From assembly GCA_031972855.1 (NCBI GenBank), contig DALYDY010000001.1, positions 124,001 to 188,000 on the forward strand: DNA of 64,000 nucleotides. Direction: 5' to 3'. This DNA is from JAIXRY01 sp031972855 (GTDB lineage Bacteria > Patescibacteriota > Minisyncoccia > Phycocordibacterales > UBA9973). Position numbers and translations under genes: made by a program. Within the stretch, counting starts at the first letter, position 1. Every line of letters begins with the position of its first letter. The notes beneath the pieces are model-generated. The model was not told the DNA's origin. It ran no database searches and worked only from the letters and a program-made list of their open reading frames with translations. This document shows positions 32,340-39,736 of this stretch, in pieces.

Positions 32340-33968
32340 ATGCGAAATATTTTTGCAAAACTTTTTAACCCTCCTTCATATTTAAAAATGCCTTCAGTTG
32401 GTGTTGATATTTCAGATAGGTCTATAAGATTTGTAGAATTTAAAGAGGATTATTTGGGTAACAAAAAACTGGCTCGTTATGGCCTAAAAGATATAGAAGC
32501 AGGAATAATATCAAATGGTAAAGTTTTAGATAGAGAAAAGCTGATAAAAATTTTAAATCAAATTAAAAAAGACTACAAATTGTCTTTCGTTAGAGCTTCT
32601 ATACCAGAAGAGCAAGTGTATTTGTTTTCTATACAGATTCCAAAAGTTAAAGAAAACAATATAAGAGAGACTATTGAACTCTTACTAGAAGAACATGTTC
32701 CAATTCCTGCTAATGAAATAGTTTTTGACTATCAAATTATAAGCGAATTAGAAAATAATTATAATATTGAAGTTACTGCTGTATCTACAAAAATAGTTGA
32801 AGATTATGCAGCAATATTTGAGGAAGCAGGACTGACTCTTGTTGGTTTTGAACTTGAAGCTCAGTCAATAACTAGATCTATTATAAAAACAGGAGACTCT
32901 GGTACTTATATGGTCGTTGATTATGGTAATACTCGTACAGGACTTTCGTTTGTTGTTGATGGTATTGTGAGGTTTGCGTCTTCTGTAGATATTGGTAGCT
33001 CTATGCAAGATAAGGAATTATCTAGAGCTCTTTCTCTTGATGTAAAAATAATAGAAGAATTAAAGAAAAAAAATGGCTTACTAAAAACCAATAAAGACGA
33101 GGCTTTTTTCCAAGCAATATTAAGTGAGACAGCACTTCTTCGTGATGAAATAAATAAACACTTTATTTATTGGCATACACACAAAGACGACTTTGGTGAA
33201 GTTAGACCTCCTGTTGATAAGATTCTTTTGTGTGGAGGAAATGCAAATCTTATAGGTCTTCCGGAATACTTGTCTTCATCTTTACGTGTACCTGTTATGC
33301 ATTCTGATGTTTGGATAAATATTACAAACAGAACAAAATATATTCCACCTCTAGAAAGAGGGCCGGCTTTGTCTTACCCAACAGCAATAGGTCTAGCTCT
33401 TGCTGAAGATAATTCTCTTGTTAATTTGCTCCCTCTGAATTTTCAAAAGACACTAAAGAAAATACTCTTTCTAAGGTTTGCAAACTTATTTGTTATATCT
33501 TTATCAGTCTCTTTTTTACTTGGAACAATACTTTTAATTCCAACATATATTATTGGAAATGAAAGATTGTTGGACTTAGAATCAAAAATATCACTTCAAG
33601 ATAAAACACAATTAAATCAACAAGAATCAATTGTTTTAACTGATACAGAAGATATAGTTTCTAAATTAAAAATATTCCCCGATGGAGATATACAAAATAA
33701 TTCATTTGTATCTGGGGTTATTATTCCTATAACTGAAAAGTCTAAAAATACTGTAAATATAAATTCAATATTATATGAATATAGAACAAACAAAGAAGAT
33801 ATAAATATAAAGATTTCAGGAAAAGCTTCCACAAGAAATATTCTTGCTACTTTTGAGCAAAACTTAAATAAAAGTGAATTATTTAAAAAAGTAAATTTAC
33901 CAATATCTAATTTCGTAAAAGGAAAAGATATTGATTTTACTATAGATGGACTTATTACATATGAATAA
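32340..33968 (+). CDS. pilM: PilM-PilN fusion, type IV pilus alignment protein
   Basis: 542 residues. Residues 1-360 are an actin-like PilM (SVGVDISDRSIRFVEFK; MVVDYGNTRTGLSFVVDG; ILLCGGNANLIGLPEYL). A short link leads to a membrane helix (FANLFVISLSVSFLLGTIL) and a PilN-like periplasmic part with coiled coil. In most bacteria PilM and PilN are separate proteins that bind each other; fusing them fixes the stoichiometry. TATAAT (32325-32330) lies 9 bases before the ATG. The next gene overlaps by eight bases. Confidence 0.88.
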   Translation: MRNIFAKLFNPPSYLKMPSVGVDISDRSIRFVEFKEDYLGNKKLARYGLKDIEAGIISNGKVLDREKLIKILNQIKKDYKLSFVRASIPEEQVYLFSIQIPKVKENNIRETIELLLEEHVPIPANEIVFDYQIISELENNYNIEVTAVSTKIVEDYAAIFEEAGLTLVGFELEAQSITRSIIKTGDSGTYMVVDYGNTRTGLSFVVDGIVRFASSVDIGSSMQDKELSRALSLDVKIIEELKKKNGLLKTNKDEAFFQAILSETALLRDEINKHFIYWHTHKDDFGEVRPPVDKILLCGGNANLIGLPEYLSSSLRVPVMHSDVWINITNRTKYIPPLERGPALSYPTAIGLALAEDNSLVNLLPLNFQKTLKKILFLRFANLFVISLSVSFLLGTILLIPTYIIGNERLLDLESKISLQDKTQLNQQESIVLTDTEDIVSKLKIFPDGDIQNNSFVSGVIIPITEKSKNTVNINSILYEYRTNKEDINIKISGKASTRNILATFEQNLNKSELFKKVNLPISNFVKGKDIDFTIDGLITYE

Positions 33969-34536
33969 TAAAATAATTAAAAACACCATAGCGACTTTAA
34001 TTGTTTCATTTATATTGATGGTTTTGTGTATTTTGTTGTTTGTTTTTAGTATTTCAAAAATAAAAAAAATATCAAACAATATTCTAAAAGCACAAGAAGA
34101 TATAGCCTCCCTAAAAGATATCTCAGGTAGAATGATAGCTTTGTCTCGTTCACAAAATTCTCTTAAAGAAGCTCATGATAAATTGGATGTTTATTATATA
34201 ACTGAAAATAGTGTCCCTGATTTTTTGAGTGAAATAGAAAATTATGGAAAATCAATCAATACTTCTGTAGACTTTCAAATGATTGATAAAAATAATACAA
34301 AATCTAATTCAATAACAATTAAAATAAATGCAGAAGGGAATTTTAAGTCAATTCTTAATTTTACAAATTATTTAGAAACTCTTCCTTACTATACAAAATT
34401 CAATCGCGTATTTTTAGTTTCAAAGCCAATAGAAAATATTGTTGTCGATCCAAAATCAAAAACCCCAACATTGTCTAATATTTGGAAAGCAGAATATTCA
34501 CTAGAAGTTTTAAGTTTTATTCCTACTAAAAATTAA
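33961..34536 (+). CDS. pilO: PilO-like type IV pilus protein
   Basis: 191 residues from the ATG at 33961, which overlaps the pilM stop. One N-terminal membrane helix (TIATLIVSFILMVLCILLFVFS), a coiled-coil stretch, and a ferredoxin-like periplasmic domain (ITIKINAEGNFKSILNFTNYLETLPYYTKF) match PilO. It would pair with the PilN part of the preceding fusion in the inner-membrane alignment complex. Confidence 0.85.
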   Translation: MNNKIIKNTIATLIVSFILMVLCILLFVFSISKIKKISNNILKAQEDIASLKDISGRMIALSRSQNSLKEAHDKLDVYYITENSVPDFLSEIENYGKSINTSVDFQMIDKNNTKSNSITIKINAEGNFKSILNFTNYLETLPYYTKFNRVFLVSKPIENIVVDPKSKTPTLSNIWKAEYSLEVLSFIPTKN

Positions 34537-34538
34537 TT

Positions 34539-34853
34539 ATGCAAATAAATAATCTTCTAAAAAATCCAATAAAATTTCACAAGAGAAATCCTCTAGCTAT
34601 TGTTTTTAATGTTTGGTACTTGATATTGTCCATGTTCTTAGTGTTGTCAGTATTTATTGGAATTTATGCTAAAAATTTATTTGATAGTGTAAATAATTCT
34701 GTTTATGAAGGAAATCCAAATCAAATAATAAGAACAGATAAAGATGTCTCTTATGAAAAAATAAACAATATAGAAAAGTTTTTTAATAATAGAAAAGAAA
34801 ATTTTCCATCGGTAAATAGTATAATCAATACAGTAGGGGATCCTTCTTTGTAA
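34539..34853 (+). CDS. Small membrane protein in pilus operon
   Basis: 104 residues with one membrane helix (VWYLILSMFLVLSVFIGIYA) and a short polar exterior part. It starts two bases after the PilO-like gene, so it is translated with it. The position is where PilP might be expected, but no PilP signature is visible. Confidence 0.65.
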   Translation: MQINNLLKNPIKFHKRNPLAIVFNVWYLILSMFLVLSVFIGIYAKNLFDSVNNSVYEGNPNQIIRTDKDVSYEKINNIEKFFNNRKENFPSVNSIINTVGDPSL

Positions 34854-34865
34854 GAAAGTAGTTTG

Positions 34866-34937
34866 TGCCCTCGCGAGGAATCGAACCTCGAATAACGGCT
34901 TAGAAGTCCGCAGTTATATCCATTTAACTACAAGGGC
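34866..34937 (-). tRNA. tRNA-Arg (TCT)
   Basis: 72-nt cloverleaf with acceptor GCCCTTG/CGAGGGC, discriminator A, anticodon loop CTTCTAA (TCT) and T-arm GGTTCGATTCC. The anticodon stem has an A-G apposition at positions 31-39 and a G-U at 27-43. Confidence 0.88.
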
Positions 34938-35133
34938 GTATTAGGTTTTATAAACTTAGTGTGTTCATATTTCTTACCACTACAAGGTCTTATATATTTA
35001 TATATAACACATAATTTACATGTAGTATTGCTATCTTATCAAATATAGATAATTTAATAAAGTATTTCTAAATATTGTATTTTTTATAAAATTATTGTAA
35101 TATAACCCTATTGGATACAAATGTTTCCTTTTT

Positions 35134-35206
35134 GGGCGATTAGCTCAGTTGGTAGAGCAACGCTTTTACACAGCGAAGGTCAGAGGTTCGAGTCCTCTAT
35201 CGCCCA
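35134..35206 (+). tRNA. tRNA-Val (TAC)
   Basis: 73-nt cloverleaf: acceptor GGGCGAT/ATCGCCC with discriminator A, anticodon loop TTTACAC (TAC), T-arm GGTTCGAGTCC. The AT-rich spacer before it (34938-35133) has -10-like TAATAT at about 35099-35104 and no gene. Confidence 0.95.
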
Positions 35207-35207
35207 C

Positions 35208-35250
35208 AAAATCAAAAACCTCATTCTGAAAGAATGAGGTTTTTGATTTT
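35208..35250 (+). terminator. Terminator of tRNA-Val
   Basis: A 20-bp stem (AAAATCAAAAACCTCATTCT and complement) right after the tRNA. Confidence 0.9.
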
Positions 35251-35267
35251 TGAGGTAAATAGGGGAT

Positions 35268-35368
35268 GAGAAAGACGGAGGCGCGAAGCCGGTTTTGTAA
35301 AAACCGTTGCCGAGTCGGGGTCGATAAATTTTAAAAAAATATTAGTGACCGAGTCCTCTATCGCCCAC
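35268..35368 (+). repeat. Repeat block with duplicated tRNA-Val 3' end
   Basis: A GC-richer block (GGAGGCGCGAAGCCGG..., hairpin CGGTTTTGTAAAAACCG) ends with an exact second copy of the last 20 or so bases of tRNA-Val (CGAGTCCTCTATCGCCCACA) at 35350-35369, in the same orientation as the tRNA. A second terminator follows. Confidence 0.7.
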
Positions 35369-35408
35369 AAAAACAAAAACTCACTCTTCTGGAGTGAGTT
35401 TTTGTTTT
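35369..35408. terminator. Second terminator behind tRNA-Val repeat
   Basis: AAAACAAAAACTCACTC and its complement around a TTCTG-type loop. It can also end the convergent RDD gene. Confidence 0.85.
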
Positions 35409-35413
35409 AATAT

Positions 35414-35890
35414 CTATTCATTATTTAAAACAATAGTGTCTGCAATTAAGTCGTGTAATGCTTGTTTATTTTTTGTAAAAAAGTATATAAGCCACCCAAT
35501 ATAAAAAGGTATAAATCTTGTAACTATTTTTGAAAACTCTCTTTTGAAAGATTGTGTCTTTTTTATTTTATTTCCTTCAAAGTCTGTTACATGAATATTT
35601 AGAATATGTTTTCCAAGTGTTCCGCTATGTTCTTTTGAATTCATTATTGCATTATAGATAACATTTAATATTATAAATAAAAATATAGAAACTAGAACAT
35701 ATAAATAACTTACTCCGTGAATAATTTTCATTATTATCGAAGTAATTCCAAAAGAAATAATAATTATAGTTATGTCGTCTATGAGTATTGCAAGTGCTCT
35801 TTTCCAAAAAGGTGCAAAATTTTTCTCTAAACTAGAATGTATTTCCAAGGGTTGTATTTCTGGAATAATTTGTGATTCTTTGTTTTCCAT
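35414..35890 (-). CDS. RDD-family membrane protein
   Basis: 158 residues with the RDD domain: FAPFWKRALAILIDDITIIIISFG (Arg and paired Asp in helix one), a second helix, and SGTLGKHILNIHVTDFEGNKI near the C-terminus. Function of the family is unclear; roles in ion transport or membrane stress are discussed. Confidence 0.85.
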   Translation of the reverse strand: MENKESQIIPEIQPLEIHSSLEKNFAPFWKRALAILIDDITIIIISFGITSIIMKIIHGVSYLYVLVSIFLFIILNVIYNAIMNSKEHSGTLGKHILNIHVTDFEGNKIKKTQSFKREFSKIVTRFIPFYIGWLIYFFTKNKQALHDLIADTIVLNNE

Positions 35891-35931
35891 ATTGTTTTAT
35901 ATGAGTTATTGCTGTATTGTAACATTAACAC

Positions 35932-36696
35932 ATGGGAAATATCAAAACACCAAAAATAATATACGAAGACGATCTCGTGCTGGTTATAGATAAACCGGCA
36001 GGTTTGATAGTTCATGCAGATGGCAAAAGAGAGCAAGAAACACTTGTTGATTGGTTGCTTGAAAATCGCCCAGAACTAAAAGATATTGGAGAACAAATGG
36101 TTGTAAAAAAAGATGGGGAAGACTTCATTATTCCAAGACCAGGTATTATGCATCGTTTAGACAAAGAAACATCTGGTGTAATGATTATTGCAAAAACAGA
36201 TGCAATGTTTAAGTTTTTAAAAAGACAATTTTTTGAACACACAATTAAGAAAACTTATCGCGCTTTTGTGTACGGACACTTATCAAACGATATTGGAATG
36301 ATTGATGCTCCAATAGGAAGAAGTTCTACTGATATTCGTATGTGGAATGCTGGACGTGGAGCTCGTGGTGAGAGAAGGGAAGCCAAGACTCGTTATAGAG
36401 TTCTTTCTCGTTTTATTGATCCAGAAAGCAATGAAAAAGTTAGTGAAATTGAAGCATATCCTCAAACAGGGAGAACACATCAAATTCGTGTTCACTTTAA
36501 GTTTATAAATCATCCAATTGTCTCTGATTTCTTGTATTCCCAAAACAAACCAAAACTACTTGGTTTTGATAGGGTAGCATTACACGCCTATTCTCTAGAA
36601 GTGGCTTTTCCAGGGGGAGAAAGGAAGACTTTTAATGTAGAACCACCAGAAGATTTCAAAAAAGCTGAAGAACTTGCAAAAGCCCTAAAAATGTGA
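35932..36696 (+). CDS. RluA-family pseudouridine synthase
   Basis: 254 residues. The catalytic motif HRLDKETSGVMIIAKT with the active Asp, GRTHQIRVHF, and the N-terminal IIYEDDLVLVIDKPAG identify the RluA/RluD family. It isomerises uridine in 23S rRNA or tRNA. There is no N-terminal S4 domain, so assignment to RluD is not certain. Confidence 0.92.
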   Translation: MGNIKTPKIIYEDDLVLVIDKPAGLIVHADGKREQETLVDWLLENRPELKDIGEQMVVKKDGEDFIIPRPGIMHRLDKETSGVMIIAKTDAMFKFLKRQFFEHTIKKTYRAFVYGHLSNDIGMIDAPIGRSSTDIRMWNAGRGARGERREAKTRYRVLSRFIDPESNEKVSEIEAYPQTGRTHQIRVHFKFINHPIVSDFLYSQNKPKLLGFDRVALHAYSLEVAFPGGERKTFNVEPPEDFKKAEELAKALKM

Positions 36697-36712
36697 TACA
36701 TTCACTCTACTT

Positions 36713-37153
36713 ATGGCAACAGAAAATATTAGCTTTTCTCCTACAGTAAATGTAGAAGAACGCAAAAAAATCAATATAAAAGCAGGAGACACTGTTCGTG
36801 TTTGGAATAAAATCCAAGAAAAAGGAAAAACACGTCTACAGGCTTTCGAAGGACTAGTTCTTGCTCGCAAACACGGTACAGAAGCAGGTGCAACTTTTAC
36901 AGTTCGCAAAGTTTCTAATGGTGTTGGTGTAGAACGTATTTTCCCTCTATATTCTCCAAGTATCGACAGAATAGAAATCTTGAAGAAATCAAGTGTTCGT
37001 CGTTCAAAACTATACTTTATTCGTGAAAAAGCTGTTAAGGAAGTTGCAAAACGTCTAAAAAGTGTGGTTGTTGCTTTTCAAAAAGGAAAACCTGTTGAAG
37101 AAGAATTGATTGAAGCAGAAACAGAAGAAAATACTTCAGAAAATGCAGAATAG
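36713..37153 (+). CDS. rplS: 50S ribosomal protein L19
   Basis: 146 residues: INIKAGDTVRVWNKIQEKGKTRLQAFEGLVLARK, GVGVERIFPLYSPSIDRIEI and RRSKLYFIRE are L19 landmarks. The C-terminus carries an extra acidic tail of about 25 residues (EEELIEAETEENTSENAE). It follows the pseudouridine synthase by 16 bases. Confidence 0.96.
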   Translation: MATENISFSPTVNVEERKKINIKAGDTVRVWNKIQEKGKTRLQAFEGLVLARKHGTEAGATFTVRKVSNGVGVERIFPLYSPSIDRIEILKKSSVRRSKLYFIREKAVKEVAKRLKSVVVAFQKGKPVEEELIEAETEENTSENAE

Positions 37154-37155
37154 TT

Positions 37156-37197
37156 AAAAAGAAAAGTGCGTCCCGTTCGGGACGCACTTTTCTTTTT
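37156..37197 (+). terminator. Terminator after rplS
   Basis: AAAAAGAAAAGTGCGTCCC and its complement with a GTTC-type loop. Confidence 0.9.
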
Positions 37198-37249
37198 AAA
37201 TTTTTTCAGCTTGAAATAAACACTATTTTAATGTATATTGTCAGCATAT

Positions 37250-37333
37250 GCGCAGGTGGCGAAACTGGTAGACGCACTACCTTGAGGTGGTAGCGCCCGC
37301 AAGGGCATGGAAGTTCAAGTCTTCTCTTGCGCA
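37250..37333 (+). tRNA. tRNA-Leu (GAG)
   Basis: 84-nt class II tRNA: acceptor GCGCAGG/CTTGCGC, anticodon loop TTGAGGT (GAG), variable arm CGCCC..GGGC, T-arm GTTCAAGTC, discriminator A. Confidence 0.93.
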
Positions 37334-37344
37334 CATAAACTCTT

Positions 37345-37372
37345 AAGCCCGGCTCTAGTAGAGTTGGGCTTT
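37345..37372 (+). terminator. Terminator of tRNA-Leu
   Basis: AAGCCCGGCTC paired imperfectly with GAGTTGGGCTT, followed by T-rich sequence. Confidence 0.7.
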
Positions 37373-37414
37373 TGATTTTTCTCTATATTTTATGTATTTG
37401 TTATAATTAAAAAC

Positions 37415-37996
37415 ATGATTATAAGACCAAAATCAAAACAACCAATACCGGAAAATGCTACAAAAGTATTTAAAGGTAAGATATTTGATGTTTATCAATG
37501 GGAACAAAAAATGTTTGATGGAAGTGTTTCTGTTTTTGAAAAGATAAAACGTCCAGACACTGTCTTGGTTTTACCTGTGTTAGATAATGGGAATATTATA
37601 ATTGCCGAAGAAGAACAACCTGGTGCTGAAATGGTTATACAAGCTATTGGGGGAAGAGTAGAAGAAGGAGAGGATGTTTTAGATGCTATAAAGAGAGAAT
37701 TATTAGAAGAGAGTGGGTATGAAGCATCTAAATTTATTCTTTGGAAGGCTTTTCAGCCAGAGACAAAGACAGATAGAGCAATTTATTTTTTTATAGCAAA
37801 AGGTTTAATAAAGGTTGGTGAAAATTCGATAGATAATGGTGAAAAAATATCTTTAAAAGAAATTACATTTGATGAATTATTAAAACTTGCTTATGATATG
37901 AAATTAGGAGACAAAGAAATAGTACCTGATTTATTAAAAGCCTCTATTGATCAAGATTTGAAAGAAGAATTAATAAAATTATTTAGCCCAAATTAA
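37415..37996 (+). CDS. NUDIX hydrolase
   Basis: 193 residues with the Nudix box GGRVEEGEDVLDAIKRELLEESGYEA (near residue 84), which coordinates metal for pyrophosphate hydrolysis. The N-terminal VLVLPVLDNGNIIIAEEEQPG resembles ADP-ribose pyrophosphatases. TATAAT (37402-37407) lies 7 bases before the ATG. Confidence 0.9.
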   Translation: MIIRPKSKQPIPENATKVFKGKIFDVYQWEQKMFDGSVSVFEKIKRPDTVLVLPVLDNGNIIIAEEEQPGAEMVIQAIGGRVEEGEDVLDAIKRELLEESGYEASKFILWKAFQPETKTDRAIYFFIAKGLIKVGENSIDNGEKISLKEITFDELLKLAYDMKLGDKEIVPDLLKASIDQDLKEELIKLFSPN

Positions 37997-38036
37997 TTTT
38001 TGAAAACATCGTATATTTTGATACTATATAAAAATA

Positions 38037-39035
38037 ATGAATATAAATTTTTTGTTTGGAATACTTTTCTCGCTTGTAGGACTTTTAATAGCCCTGTATT
38101 TATTCCGTAAAAAGAAAGCATTACAAAAGCCCTTTTGTCCTCTTCGTGCCGATTGTCATACTGTAATACAAAGTAACTATGCTTCAATGTTTGGTGTACC
38201 TTTGGAATATTTTGGGATAGGGTATTATCTTTTGTCTGCTATTTTATACGCAACACCTTTTGCTTTTAATTTTTTAGATATTGTATTACTTAAAACAATT
38301 CTTATTGCACTTTCTGTTGTTGGAGCAATTTTTTCAATATATCTAATAGCTCTCCAGGCTTTTGTTATTAAGTCTTGGTGTTCTTGGTGTGTTTTGTCAG
38401 CCACAATATCAATCATACTTTTTATAATATCTTCTATATCTCTAACTCCTGAAGTCTTCGCTCTCATCGCTTCATTTAAAAGATTTATAATTATTATTCA
38501 TGTTCTTGCTGTTGTTATTGGAATGGGAAGTGCTTTTGTTACTGATAGACTTTTCTTTAAGTTTTTGAAAGATTACAAAATTTCAGAAGAAGAAAAAAAC
38601 ATTATGGACGAAGTTTCAAAAGTGATTTGGTACTCCCTTTTTGTTGTAATTATTTCTGGAATATTTATCTATATGACAAATATGGAAGGGTATAACAACT
38701 CTCCAAAATTTTGGGTAAAAATGATAGCTGTTTTGGTTGTTACAATAAATGGTATATTTTTGAATGTTGTTATTTCTCCAAAACTTATATCTATTAATTT
38801 TTTGAATGAAGTGCCGTTCTCAAGAGATATATCTAAGAAAAGAAAACTCGCATTTGCTCTCGGTGCAATATCTTTATCTTCTTGGCTTACAGCATTTTGT
38901 CTTGCTATGTTAAAAAATCTGCCTTATAATCTCTTTGAAATTTTTGGTGCATATTTCGTAATTTTAGTTTTAGCTATTTTAGGTAGTCAGGTTTTCGAAT
39001 ATGTATTATCAAATAAAAAAATAAATATTTCATAA
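38037..39035 (+). CDS. VKOR-family oxidoreductase fused to extra membrane domain
   Basis: 332 residues. Residues 1-135 are a four-helix vitamin K epoxide reductase domain with the outer Cys pair (CPLRADC) and the CxxC active site (CSWC). Bacterial VKOR reoxidises a thioredoxin-like partner using quinone. In place of the usual fused thioredoxin, residues 140-330 form a further membrane domain of about five helices (FKRFIIIIHVLAVVIGMGSAF...) of unknown, possibly CopD/DUF2269-like type. Confidence 0.85.
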   Translation: MNINFLFGILFSLVGLLIALYLFRKKKALQKPFCPLRADCHTVIQSNYASMFGVPLEYFGIGYYLLSAILYATPFAFNFLDIVLLKTILIALSVVGAIFSIYLIALQAFVIKSWCSWCVLSATISIILFIISSISLTPEVFALIASFKRFIIIIHVLAVVIGMGSAFVTDRLFFKFLKDYKISEEEKNIMDEVSKVIWYSLFVVIISGIFIYMTNMEGYNNSPKFWVKMIAVLVVTINGIFLNVVISPKLISINFLNEVPFSRDISKKRKLAFALGAISLSSWLTAFCLAMLKNLPYNLFEIFGAYFVILVLAILGSQVFEYVLSNKKINIS

Positions 39036-39036
39036 T

Positions 39037-39609
39037 ATGCTCTACACTGGAAAAGGTGACAAAGGAACAACAAAATTATTCAATACACCAAGTGATGAGC
39101 GTATTTCAAAAGGGGATGTTATTTTTGAAGCACTAGGGACTGTTGATGAATTGAATGCTTATATAGGATTGTTAAAAGTAAAGGTAGAGAATATGACATT
39201 CTTGATGAATCATGAAGAAAAACTCATTTCTCATATTCTTCATACTGTCCAAGAAAGCCTTTTTGTTGTTCAAGCCGAGCTTGCGGGTGTCCAAATGCAT
39301 CTTGAAGAAAAGCACACACAAGAACTAAGTGATCTTGTGAACGATATAGAAAAAACACTTCCTCCAATTACAACATTTTTTATTTCAGGAGGTACAGAAC
39401 TCGCAGTTATTTCTGATATAATCCGCACTATTTCGAGAAGATGTGAAAGGCTTTTGGTTCGAGTTTCTAATCAAAATAAAGAAATTGTGGGGGAATATAC
39501 GCTTTCTTATATAAACCGTCTCTCAAGTGTGTTTTATGCGTTTTCACGCCTGTTTAACCACGAGGCAGGTGTTTCAGATATACCTCCAGGATATAGAAGA
39601 GATAAATAG
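39037..39609 (+). CDS. Cob(I)alamin adenosyltransferase (PduO type)
   Basis: 190 residues with the PduO-type pattern: TGKGDKGTTKLFNTPSDERISKGD (ATP binding), FEALGTVDELNAYIG and the C-terminal RTISRRCERLLVRVS..YINRLSSVFYAFSR. It makes adenosylcobalamin from cob(I)alamin and ATP. It starts one base after the VKOR stop. No B12 biosynthesis gene is nearby, so it would act on salvaged cobalamin. Confidence 0.92.
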   Translation: MLYTGKGDKGTTKLFNTPSDERISKGDVIFEALGTVDELNAYIGLLKVKVENMTFLMNHEEKLISHILHTVQESLFVVQAELAGVQMHLEEKHTQELSDLVNDIEKTLPPITTFFISGGTELAVISDIIRTISRRCERLLVRVSNQNKEIVGEYTLSYINRLSSVFYAFSRLFNHEAGVSDIPPGYRRDK

Positions 39610-39663
39610 TTGAAAAATACACAGAAATATGGTTTAATCGACAGACAATAGAATAATGTAGAT

Positions 39664-39736
39664 GGGGATTATGGTGTAACGGTTAACACTGAGGTTTGTG
39701 GAACCTTCAATCTGGGTTCGATTCCCAGTAATCCCC
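39664..39736 (+). tRNA. tRNA-His (GTG)
   Basis: Acceptor GGGATTA/TAATCCC with an encoded extra G (-1) opposite C73, the tRNA-His identity feature. Anticodon loop TTGTGGA (GTG), T-arm GGTTCGATTCC. Its 3' half is overlapped on the other strand by the recombinase gene end, and it marks the left border of the island. Confidence 0.95.
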
